Of a stretch of 64,000 nucleotides of DNA, positions 54,669-64,000 are shown piece after piece (the first letter of the stretch is position 1; every line of letters starts with the position of its first letter). Source of the DNA: Sialis fuliginosa (taxonomy: Eukaryota > Arthropoda > Insecta > Megaloptera > Sialidae). The notes beneath the pieces are model-generated. The model did not search any database. It was not told the DNA's origin and was given only the letters and a program-made list of their open reading frames with translations. The stretch spans positions 25,866,267 through 25,930,266 of the forward strand of contig OY540809.1 in the NCBI GenBank assembly GCA_961205875.1. Reading direction: 5' to 3'. A program made the position numbers and the translations under genes.

Positions 54669-55289
54669 TTAGTCAAGAAAAAAGATTATATTTAGAAGCA
54701 GACTCATATAAAATAAGAATAAAAAAAATATTTTTCGTTTACTAGAAAAGACATGAAATATTGAATTGTGTGTATTTTTTTCAAAAAAGAAGAGTTTTTT
54801 GGCAATGTATAGGTGGTATAATACAAATAATTTATTTGTTTTGTTCTATAATAAATAAGAAAATATTAATTGGGAGCGTCAACAAGTTGAACCGCGATGT
54901 CTTTTCACGAGATTTCAACAAGTGTTTGATTGGCCTGGCGCATGGCCAACTTGAATAACGACATTCAAACGCGCTACCATGAATAAACAAAAGACTATCT
55001 TTTTCATACTTATACCGCCTCCTACGATACGGTAAATGTAAACCAATGGAAACAAAACGTTCACTAACGGTATTTGTTTACGTAAATGCATTTATAGAGA
55101 ACATTGCATTCGTGTACATTTCCTTACTAGATGAATGTGTAACGTAAGTAAACGTTCATTTAATTTGCCATTTCGTGTTATTATTTCATTAATTTCATAA
55201 AACTGAGATTTATTCATATATCTGAAAAAGTTGATTTGAAGACCTATTATGATGATTAGCTTTTCTATTATTATCTTAAAACAAAGTTT
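54669..55289. other. No recognisable feature
   Basis: A 65-codon frame (54761-54958) has no recognisable domain. The stretch 54890-55150 is a little less AT-rich and looks single-copy. Confidence 0.4.
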
Positions 55290-55410
55290 TGACCCTACAC
55301 TTAAACCTTCCTAGTGAAACACTCTTTTCATTAGTAAAAACCGGAATAAAATCCGTTCAATAGTTAGTGAGAAAATCGTGCACAAACAGACATATAATAT
55401 GTATAGATTT
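55290..55410 (-). mobile_element. Helitron-like repeat H3 fragment
   Basis: CATTAGTAAAAACCGGAATA then AAATCCGTTCAATAGTTAGTG and AGAAAATCG match the distal part of 35010-35275; a short ACAAACAGACATATAATATG tail follows. Confidence 0.6.
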
Positions 55411-55420
55411 TAGTCATATA

Positions 55421-55550
55421 TAGGGCTGCACACGAGACCAGAGTTAGGTAAATCTCGTTTCACCTTGGTTTTTTTTATTAGAAGTCTCGTCTTGCTCTCG
55501 AATTTCATAACTATCTCGTGTACGTGACCGAAATGGCGTTTTTAACCTTT
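55421..55550 (+). mobile_element. Solo hAT-like end (TAGGGCTGCACACGAGACC)
   Basis: TAGGGCTGCACACGAGACCA with recurring TCTCGT words (AAATCTCGTTTC, GTCTCGTCTTGCTCTCG, CTATCTCGTGTACG). A TAGGG terminus followed by short subterminal words fits hAT. No partner end seen. Compare the word-rich stretch at 22290-22440. Confidence 0.4.
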
Positions 55551-56510
55551 TGCTACTCCACCTCTCCAGAATAACATACCTGCCACACTGGGGTCACTAA
55601 AATGCTAACTATTCGTAAGCTATTGAATAATTTAATTCAATAAAATTCCTCTATCTATCTTCGAACGATACGGAATGCACTCAAATCGGTTATTTATAAT
55701 ATATATAATATTTAATATATTTAAAAAATTCGAAAAATGGATTTATTACATAAAAATTTCGAATTTTTTATTTTAAAAATCTAAAATTTTAGTCTGGTAC
55801 TTTTGAGATATAACACTTTAAGGGAAAAAATAGTTTGGAAGTAGTCGTTCGAAAAAATGTATTTATTTTGACATCTAAAGACACGGATGTCAATAATAAA
55901 ACATCTTACTTTCAGTTCATTGCACTTACGTTAGGAGTCGCCACCAAAACTATTTTCAAAAATTTAAACAGCTTAAATTGAAGTTGAAACAATGTAGGGC
56001 GTCTGGTACCCCACAGTGGCAACAAAGGGTTAAAATTAACATCATTTTTTTAACATCCCGTTCACAAAATAGATATTCCCTGGAGGCATTTTTTTAAACT
56101 CGAATTTTTTTATGAAATATAAACAAATAACATTAAAATGTTAGTAACAGTATCTTCTATTATACATATACGCCAAAACCCAAATGCCAGCGTATTTTTG
56201 AGAACATTATTTTTAATTAGCTAAAAGGTGTGTTATTGTATAATTACACAATGCAGTATCCTGGTGAAGAATTTTCTGCACATACACTGTTATAGCACGG
56301 GTATTTTTAGAAGGGGGGTGGGACAGAGAAGTAATTCACTTGTTTAAAATGTCATATGTACTGTACATATCCTCTGAAAAAAATTGTCACAAAAAATGCA
56401 GGTTTTTATGTATGTATCTTAACATGTACTTTTATTTTATTGTTTTTATTATCTTTAGTTACACTTTATTAGTCTTATTTTCAATTATCATCGAGAAATA
56501 TAAAAAAAAA
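55551..56510. other. No recognisable feature
   Basis: AT-rich, with a 61-codon frame (56340-56525) that enters the following repeat and is not a gene. Confidence 0.4.
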
Positions 56511-57355
56511 ACATCTGCCAAGTAAATGCACAGTGCTTCCTCGTACTAAATTCACCAAAGGTAGTTAATTATTCAACAATTGAAATAAAAACCGATAGTG
56601 TTTATATACATTGCCTGGAATTAATTAACCATTTAATTTTTATACAATTTTATTAAAAAATATTAGTTCGAAATTTTTCTTTTTTTTTAACGCACCTGAA
56701 TATTTATTCATATATTTTTAATTTTTTGACAATTTCAATCTAAATTTATGCAAATGTCAAAATGACATTTAAAACGTCAAAGTGACATTTAAAACGCCAA
56801 AATGACATTTAAAACGTCAAAATGACATTTAATATATCCAATCAAATATCAATTTAGAAAAACAAAACACGAACTTTAAAAATAAATTGAGATAAATCTT
56901 CGTAAGGGAATATTTTACAGCAAACTGAGTAGACCCATATTATAGGAAAATTAATGCTCTACAGAAAATATTCTATAAAATTTTCTCGTAACATGTGCAG
57001 TTCTTGAGATATCTTGAAAAAATAAATATTTTGGGGTGTCACCCCTCCCCCTTACACACGATTTTGATGATTTTGAAATGGGACCGTCCTCAACCCAAAC
57101 CCAACCATCCGACCAAGTTTCAATAATATCGGTTCAGTGGTTCATGAGTTATGCGTGTGACAAGGATTCAGGGGACAGACGGATGGACGGACGGACAGAC
57201 GGACACATGGACAGACAGACAGACACGGAACGAAAAGTTAATGTCTTGACGTGAAACGGATAAATCAATTTAAAATTTTGAAATTGGAGAACTTTTTTTT
57301 TGTCTCAATCTGAAACGATCACATAGCTTCTCGTATCTTCGATATTGCGAGGAAG
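56511..57355 (+). repeat. CTGCCAAGTAAATGC-family repeat, longest copy
   Basis: ACATCTGCCAAGTAAATGC, TTCACCAAAGGTAGTTAATT, the 20-bp tandem array (56755-56834), a middle with CACCCCTCCCCCTTACACAC and CAGTGGTTCATGAGTTATGC, a GGAC/GACA-rich stretch (57170-57230) and the CTTCTCGTATCTTCGATATT then GCGAGGAAGCAA end. Copies at 13468-13830 and 18361-18560 lack parts. The 72-codon frame at 57036-57254 translates the repeat. Confidence 0.7.
56755..56834 (+). repeat. Four 20-bp tandem units (TGACATTTAAAACGTCAAAA)
   Basis: TGACATTTAAAACGTCAAAA is repeated about four times with an exact 20-base period and single-base variation. The sister copy at 13468-13830 has only about one unit (TGACATTTAATATGTCAAAG). 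Confidence 0.85.
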
Positions 57356-57395
57356 CAATATATATTAATAATTAATACAGTTGTAAGTGATACAC

Positions 57396-57752
57396 ACTAG
57401 CTGTGCCTGCGGCTTCGCTTGCGTGGATTACGGAATTATTGTTTAGTGTTTTTGAAAAACATAGTTGAATTATTTTAGATCTTTTTAATCTACACAATTC
57501 TTCACTACATTATATTGTTCAATATTTTACGATTAGACTGCGTATTATAAAAGAGCGACCTGGCAGAAACTATTTTCTGACTTGATTTACTATTATCGTC
57601 CTTATGTTCGCTAATGTAACAAAATATATACTAAAATCTGGGCAAAGAACACATCCATGAATTAAAAAAAAAACATAAATCGGATAAGTGGTTCTCGAGT
57701 GATAAGCGCACTAACGGACAGACAGACAGAGACGTTGCGTTTTATAATATTA
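57396..57752 (-). mobile_element. Helitron-like repeat H1, second copy
   Basis: ACTAGCTGTGCCTGCGGCTT then CGCTTGCGTGGATTACGG matches 34437-34807 through to GACGTTGCGTTTTATAATAT. Same orientation and CTAG-T terminus. Confidence 0.7.
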
Positions 57753-57774
57753 TATACGATGTGTATAGTTAGCG

Positions 57775-58014
57775 TAGAATTTAGATCACCCATGAAGAAG
57801 AAGAAGGTTAGGTAAAAGATTTCTGTTATGATGTCGATAAAACAGATCGCGTGTAAAAAATTACAAACCCATTTTTTATCTACTAAGCCCATGTCCTTTC
57901 TCATGATGCAATTTATCTCCCTGCCAAATTTCATCTAGATGAATTCAGCGGTTAAGCCGTGAAAAAGTAAAAACAAACAGACAGACACAATTTCGCATTT
58001 ATTATATTAGTATA
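57775..58014 (-). mobile_element. Helitron-like repeat H2, 5' portion, minus orientation
   Basis: The inverse of the H2 start: ...CAAATTTCATCTAGATGAAT, AGCGGTTAAGCCGTGAAAAA and AATTTCGCATTTATTATATT then AGTATAG. It lies directly beyond an H1 copy, so H1 and H2 may be the two halves of one larger Helitron-like family or separate insertions. Confidence 0.6.
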
Positions 58015-58016
58015 GA

Positions 58017-58632
58017 ATAGGTTCCCAAACTTATTTGACCCACAACCCTCTTTTCAGCTATAAAAAATCACAAGGCTCTCCTGATAATTAACATTTTTAG
58101 TAGTGAAAATTTTTTCATATGCACATTATACATATAATATCTATGCATATAATAATAATATAATTTTATTTTAAATTTATAATTGAAATTTCGGATAAAT
58201 GGGATAATTCAATACATACATGCTATTAAAGTTTGTCAGATAAATAAAAACTGACTTTGTGGTACACCTAATATTTATTTTTAAAACGAATATTTTGTAT
58301 TATCTCCTAGACGAAAAAAAACAGCAAAAACTACAAAAAAACAGGTAGTGTTGATATTCAAATATCAGTTTCACCAGGTATAATTTTTTTGGTTATGTTT
58401 TAGTATTTATGGTGCCTCTGGTAGTCAGTTTATGAATTACGAAGTGTTACTTTCATAAATCAAACGATGAAACAAATTAGAAACGTACATTATGTAATAA
58501 AGGGTTTTAAAATATTAAAAAGGCCCCTTTTATGTTCTTCCGGGGCTCCCCAACTACACCCAGAGTCACCAGGGCTCCCTTTGATCTCCCCAATACCACC
58601 AAGGGAGCCGAGACCGCAGTTTGGGAACTAGC
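58017..58632. mobile_element. hAT-like element with (TAG)GTTCCCAAAC ends
   Basis: TAGGTTCCCAAACTTATTTG on the left faces ...CGCAGTTTGGGAACTAG on the right. The right subterminal region is rich in GGGCTCCC and CACC words (58540-58610). The 8-bp duplication could not be confirmed. Non-coding. Confidence 0.5.
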
Positions 58633-59188
58633 GGACTATAGATAGTATGGATTCGTAAGCCAAATTATCTTAGTAAATTCAATTTTTTCATAGACAAATT
58701 TATGCTTGATAATTTAGTTTCGATCGAAACGGCAGCAAAATGATTGACAGCTGCAGATTTTAGCAATTAAGTTTCAGCACAGACCGAATTAATAGATAAC
58801 GTAATATAAGTCGATATCATAGTAAAGATTAGTTTTAGATCAAATTATTTGTAACATCAGACATTATGCTACTGAGTAATGGAAATGTAGATACAAACAG
58901 TAAGTTAATTTAAAATAAGTATATACTTACGAGTACTTCATAAACCAAGAAAATTGTATATGACGTTGATCGCTTTTGCTTCTGAAAATGATATACGTTT
59001 ATAATGGTACAAATAAATCATCATCAGGAATCATTGATCATGACATAACAATACATCGCGGCACAACTCAGCGAGGACGGCGCGCGTGTGTGTATGTGAC
59101 GTGACAGTGCCAGTGACAGTTAAACACTGCCGTCTGACAAACCACTACTTCATGCAGGGGTGGGTTTGAGAACGGGCCCTGAAATATA
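58633..59188. other. No gene recognised; small GC-richer patch
   Basis: AT-rich until about 59040, then ~120 bases with CpG-containing words (CATCGCGGCACAACTCAGCG then AGGACGGCGCGCGTG). It is not repeated elsewhere in the window and has no frame; it could be a regulatory patch. Confidence 0.3.
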
Positions 59189-60006
59189 CAGGGTGGGGCA
59201 TTTAAAGTGTTACAGATTTTTATCTCAAAACCATAGCATATTTGAAAAAAATGTTCAAGCCAAAAAATGTTTGGTTGTGAGGGGGAATCGAGTAGTAATA
59301 TTTATTTGTTATTTTAGCGTGGTTTTCAAGAATTTTTTTTTAAATAGGAACATATAGTTTTAGTAATCTTATTTTACGTAAAAAAACATGAATCTTTCAT
59401 TGAAAACTTTTTTTCGAACAACCTAAACTTTACAAGATATCTAATAAAATAATTTGAAATTTTGGATTTTCAAGAATTTTTTATTCAGAACCCATAAACT
59501 TTAGAAAAAAAGTACATGATGTTTTTAAACTTTTAAAACTTTTTCTATTTATATTATTTAAGCAAAATAAAAAAAATAAACGAAATGTTAAAAATAATTC
59601 TAGAATGACTCTCCAAGCCTTATTAGACCAAAATAAACATTTTTGTATTTTGTACTTTTTCTCTAAAGTTGATGATTTCTGAGTACACAATTTTTGGATT
59701 TTCATAATCTCAAAATTATTTTGTTAAATATCTTCTAAAGTTAAGGTTCAAAAAATAATGTTTCGATATAAAAATTCGTGTTTTTCACATAAATTAAAAT
59801 TACTATATAAAATACTATATAGGTTCCTATTAAAAAAAGGTGTTGACTTCAAATTATCTTGAAGGCCACGTTAAAATAACAAATAAATATTACTATTCGA
59901 TTATTCGATTACTATATTTTTTATTTTTTATTTTATATACATATATTTATAGTGTTCCACTGACCTATTCTATACTATACCTTGTAGTAAAAAAAAAATA
60001 AAATGT

Positions 60007-60078
<72 letters not shown>

Positions 60079-60146
60079 TCCCTCACGACATTTTTTGGTT
60101 TAAATATTTTTTCTGTAACATTTTAAATTATAAATACCCCAGCCTG
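59189..60146. mobile_element. 958-bp TA-flanked palindromic element
   Basis: CAGGGTGGGGCATTTAAAGT and (inverted) CAGGCTGGGGTATTTATAAT with TA outside each (59187-59188, 60147-60148). Arms of ~430 bases pair through AGTAATATTTATTTGTTATT, AATAGGAAC(A/C)TATA and TAAACTTTA(C/G)A(A)GATAT to a centre near 59620. The right arm carries an extra (ATTT)n microsatellite. No frame of note beyond by-products. Mariner-type by target and terminus. Confidence 0.85.
60005..60077. repeat. (ATTT)n microsatellite
   Basis: About eighteen uninterrupted TTTA/ATTT units within the right arm of the palindromic element. Confidence 0.95.
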
Positions 60147-61362
60147 TATAAATCAGTACTTTTTGTAGTTTCATACTGAAACTATTACGAATTTTTGTGA
60201 AACTTCTTTAGCGATCTAGTGAATTTGGATGACCTCGACACGTTTTAAAATACAACAGGTTTTCAAGATAAAACGCTAAGAAAAGTGCATATGCATGAGA
60301 AAGGGTTGAGTATATGTGAGTATATACATACAAGTCACTTTACGTCGGTTATGCATGAGGGAGATGAGAGTTTTTGTGTTAAAATAATACGTTTGTTTAT
60401 TAATTTAACAATCGTTTACTTTATTTATTTAATTCTCATGGTTAATGAAAACAAAAGAAATTTCACTTCTTATGTGAGTGAGGAACACACTTATTTTATT
60501 TTTTTCAAAGATATACCTATAATGCAATTTGAAACAAATGTTAAACGAATGATATCTCTTTCGTATAAAAACTTTTTTTTTCGTTTAGAAATCATTTTGA
60601 TTTAAAAAATTAATTAATTATGAGTTATTAAATTGTTGTGTTATTTTAGAGGTCTAATATGTTAGAAAATTTATAATAGCCATACTGGTTTATCGATATA
60701 ACAATATCTATACTAAATTTGGGTCCAAAATGGGACCGGAGGCTAATCCGTCTCTGTCTGTATAACACCACAGCGTTAAATTCAATTATGCTTGATGCGA
60801 TAACTTTCAAACTATGTCTATTACGTCTATGCCAATATATTAAATAGACCAGGTCGTAAATTATGCTATTTAATTCATTGCAAACAAGAAAAACTTGTTT
60901 TAAATGATTTAGATAGGCCAAATCTTGATTAATAGAACATAATATTTATTTAGTTATGTATATTATTATAATATATTACAGAAGTTTAGTTTTGATAATC
61001 TCGAAAACCAATTTACGTATTTTTTATGAGATTTGGGCAAGACTTTTGTGCAGAAAACAAGATTCAAGACGTTAATTAAAAGACATGAAATTTCTAATTC
61101 ATTTAATTTTAGTGCTTATATTACGATCTCAATAAAATTATAAGATAGGTGAAAATTATCTTATTTAATGTGGCCATAAAATATTATTACACACTATTAT
61201 CTACACTTCACACTTTGAATAAAGTTTATTACGTTTGCTAGCTAGCGATGAAGTGATTAAAATCATAAATGTTCTCATGTATTATTACTTATTTTTACAT
61301 ACAGGAAATGTACTTAAATTGTTTAATAACTACTCTGCACTGTGAAATAGTGAAAAGTAGAC
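60147..61362. other. No gene recognised
   Basis: It contains a 106-codon plus frame (60285-60605) and a 91-codon minus frame (60646-60921), neither with a recognisable domain. 60715-60800 (CCGTCTCTGTCTGTATAAC) resembles the head of insect dispersed repeats but could not be matched within the window. Confidence 0.35.
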
Positions 61363-62065
61363 CACTACTAATCAGTGCATAGTCACTGAAAAAATCAGTG
61401 GATCGTTGTTAAAGGACCATCCATAAATTACGTCATACAAATTTCATGTTTTTTCCCCTCCCTTGTTGTGACGTCACACAATTTTAAATTTTAAATTGAG
61501 AACTGATTTAGATTAAAACATTTCCATAATTATTTTTTTAATTTAAAATCTTTTCGAAACAATAAGTAGGTACTCAAAATCAACGAAAAAAGAAAACAAA
61601 ATAAATATTCTTTCATTGTCCTTGGACGTTTATATTATTTTTATTTATACAAAATATTATTAATAAAAATTATATAGAATTTTAATTTGCCTTTCATGGT
61701 AAAAATTACTATTATATGTAGCATTCTGTAATTTTGTAGAATGCTACATTGTAAATGCACGTTTGAAATTTTCACGGGTCTTTCGTTGCTAAAAACAATC
61801 TTCCTAAAATTTTTGCTCTAAGAATTTATATAAAATGAATTCATGATTTTTTAGATGTAACGTCACAAAGCTTGTGATACCTCTCCCCCCTTGTCACACA
61901 ATGTCGCACTTTGTAGACCCCTTCCTCTCCCTTAACGTGTGACGTAATTTATAGATGATGACCCCTAATATAGCCAAAATCACTGGTGGATCAGTGAGAA
62001 CTGGCATAGACCACTGATTTTCAGTGACTTTTACATTCACTGAGGAATCAGTGGAATCCTCACTG
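61363..62065. repeat. ATCAGTG/CACTGAT word clusters flanking a MITE
   Basis: On the left (61367-61405) TCAGTGCATAGTCACTGAAA then AAATCAGTGG, and on the right (61975-62065) ATCACTGGTGGATCAGTGAG, CCACTGATTTTCAGTGACTT and CACTGAGGAATCAGTGGAAT. The words face each other, forming several small hairpins, and the MITE at 61413-61966 lies between them. Confidence 0.5.
61413..61966. mobile_element. MITE with AGG-CCATCCATAAATTACGTCA ends
   Basis: AGGACCATCCATAAATTACG then TCA on the left faces ...TGACGTAATTTATAGATGATGACCCCT on the right. Subterminal CCTCCCTTGTTGTGACGTCA and CTCTCCCCCCTTGTCACACA blocks follow. I recognise this terminus as a widespread invertebrate repeat family. Non-coding, ~550 bp. 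Confidence 0.7.
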
Positions 62066-62133
62066 ATTTAGTTTGATATACATACAACCATTAACTAAGT
62101 AAAGCTTGTATGTTGGTCTGTGGACGCTATATA

Positions 62134-62790
62134 CAGGTTGTTTAAAAAAACGTAACGAATTTTTATTTCGAAAAGTAAGCTATAACTTTTCAAACTAAAG
62201 TTGTTTCGTTTAGAGGGGGAAATTTAATGATATATAAGTACTATTTTTTATTTGTGTTTTTTTATTGTTTTTACTGGTAACTTTGTATTTTCGTTTAGAT
62301 TTTTAAATGAAAATCTATATTTCTGTTGTTAAGAACTGATTCTACATAAAATAATAAAATTTTGTTAAAATTTTTTTTAATTTAAGGTAATTTTTTTTAA
62401 ATGGTAATAAAAACATTAACCAAAATTATTAAAATGGTTTTTGCATTTTATTTCTGTTGTGTTTTTTCTCTAAATTAATTTATTTTAAATGACAAAATAC
62501 GCGAAAAATCACCTCAGATCAAAAATTGTTTCGAACAATTTTTTAATTTTTTTTTTACGTAGATTCAGATCCTAGCTTCTTATTTTTTAAATAAATAAAA
62601 CAATTACCATTAAAAAAACATAAAAAACACCTACAAATAAAAAAAATATCTTGATTTTACTTGTTTCCAAATTCAGTAATTATTATTTGAATAGTTTTTC
62701 TATACTGTTTGTATATAATGAAATTAAAGACCACAAAAAAGTTTTTCAGCTCTTACTTTTGAAAATAATTACCCTACCGGAACCGGATGT
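62134..62790. mobile_element. Decayed mariner-like foldback (CAGGTTGTTT end)
   Basis: A TA followed by CAGGTTGTTTAAAAAAACGT then AACG; the left arm runs through CGAAAAGTAAGCTATAACTT and TTTGTGTTTTTTTATTGTTT. The inverse blocks AACACCTACAAATAAAAAAA and AGCTCTTACTTTTGAAAATAA lie at ~62560-62775. The right terminus itself is not recognisable. Confidence 0.5.
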
Positions 62791-64000
62791 TTACACTTCC
62801 CAATTTAGTAATATTTTTCATGCGTTGGTAGGAAATTGTTCTAAACAAAAGTTTTCATTTTTCCATAAAATTATTTTTATTTTTAATACGATTGGTAGTT
62901 GAAAAATATTGTTTTAAATAATAAATATTCGTTTCCATACACTAATGCTTAAAAAAACTTTGTGGTGGCCACAGCAGTTTATTTAATTTAATATTCACAC
63001 ATACACAACTTAACATCTACATAAATCTACTCTACAATCTACATTCAAATAACTTAAATCTTATTTGTTAATTGTTTTGTACTTATGAAAAGTTAATATT
63101 GTTTGATCTTTTATGTTTATTTATGAAGCAACTCAATATTTCTAATCAACAATAGAGTCACTACACAAGCAAACGACGTAAATTTACATAATGTAAAATC
63201 ACCTATTGTTCTAAATAAAAAGACGATCTGATAATGTTCATTCAGTAAACAAATAAAACTAAACAAGAAGAAGACGAAGAAGAGACAGCATCGTTGAAGA
63301 ACAGATTACAACTTGTGTCCATCTAGGTTAAATATTGACATCGTAGAATACAGTGGCGGGACATTGTAACCATAGTTTTCTTAAGGGGGGCGGGGGTATG
63401 TTATTTCTATATAGATTTAAAAAAGGTTTTTTATATTTGTATAAAAATATTAATAACGGCACATAATATAATTTCGTACCTATTTAGCAGAAACAGTTCT
63501 GTTTTTCAAGATTTGAGGGTTTCCCGGTGATCTAGATAAAAATTTTGACTTTTGGAATAAATCGCATTGATTTGATCTTTTTATTACTATTTGCTGCACT
63601 TATTTCCTCTTTGCTTTGAAAATGTTAATATTTCTGTTATTTTTCATAGATATAAAACAGTATTTTTAATAGTATTCTTCTAAAAATATACTTACTAGGG
63701 GGGGGGGGGGGGGTGAACTTTGTGAAAACAAATTTACTACCTTTTTACTGGTTGAAATGAATTTTTTTCAGCCCCATTTTGCTGATATAATTCGAGTACC
63801 TACGCTCGAGTGCGGTTTTTGAGCTGGTTGTACTCGTAGCGCCTTCACTTTTTAACGGATTGACTTGAAATTTCAGCTGTAGCATAACAATAACATTTTC
63901 TAGTGAAAGGATTTTTTAGATTGATTTATTGTAACCGATTTTAAATCAATATTTCGAGAAAATCATACGGCCTTTAATTCGTTTCAGCATATATTTTAAG
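62791..64000. other. No gene recognised; G16 homopolymer
   Basis: Mostly AT-rich, with a run of 16 guanines at 63698-63713. A single-copy-looking stretch at 63770-63880 (CGAGTACCTACGCTCGAGTG) runs on towards the window edge. No supportable frame or inverted pair. Confidence 0.4.

Noticed and set aside
60285-60605. 106-codon plus-strand open frame, the longest in the window
   Set aside because: No domain or signal I can name; length is within what AT-rich intergenic DNA gives by chance over 64 kb.

Overview
The window is gene-poor, strongly AT-rich eukaryotic DNA, almost certainly from an insect nuclear genome. I found no intact protein-coding gene, no tRNA or rRNA gene, no CRISPR array and no bacterial-type operon. 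The longest open frames are about 100 codons and resemble nothing I recognise. Reasons for an insect: Helitron-like repeats ending in the ACTAG/CTAGT signature beside GCCCGCGGCTTCGC (well known to me from Lepidoptera), Tc1/mariner-type elements flanked by TA, many hAT and PIF/Harbinger miniature elements, and a short CCTAA run. I cannot fix the order: the Helitron-like repeats lean lepidopteran, while one transposon-protein relic (43158-43540) resembles uncharacterised proteins I recall from aphids and other animals. The window is probably intergenic or inside a very large intron.

Layout. 1-6.9 kb: several miniature elements, including a PIF/Harbinger-like nest that still carries the start of a MADF-domain reading frame. 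8.9-11.4 kb: a mariner-type element with a second set of ends inside it, a CpG-rich island that could be a promoter plus untranslated first exon, and an element with ends like plant Stowaway. 13.4-21.1 kb: nested insertions, above all a 1.44-kb hAT element with an exact 8-bp target duplication inside a member of a four-copy repeat family. 22.7-23.0 kb: a near-perfect 314-nt hairpin. 25.3-33.6 kb: a GTGAGCG-rich hAT element, a 1.0-kb mariner element interrupted by a 201-bp hAT element, and tandem arrays. 34.4-45.6 kb: Helitron-like pieces and two very long palindromes (1.57 kb and 2.01 kb); the loop of the second holds a broken transposon coding segment. 47-54 kb: more inverted-repeat elements, including a pogo-like one with a possible helix-turn-helix relic. 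54-62.8 kb: PIF-like, hAT and Helitron-like copies, a 958-bp palindrome with a tetranucleotide microsatellite in one arm, and further terminal-inverted-repeat elements.

What the parts do together. Nothing here forms a pathway. The biology is transposon dynamics: non-autonomous elements inserted into each other, with order readable from interrupted arms and duplicated targets. At least five inverted repeats longer than 300 bp would fold into long double-stranded RNA if transcribed, making them candidate endo-siRNA sources. Coding remnants are limited to a MADF start (3794-3919), a possible mariner-transposase tail (29510-29728), a frameshifted transposon protein segment (43158-43540) and a possible pipsqueak-type HTH piece (53437-53523). 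All coordinates and alignments were read by eye; element limits without a stated target duplication are good to roughly 10-30 bp.
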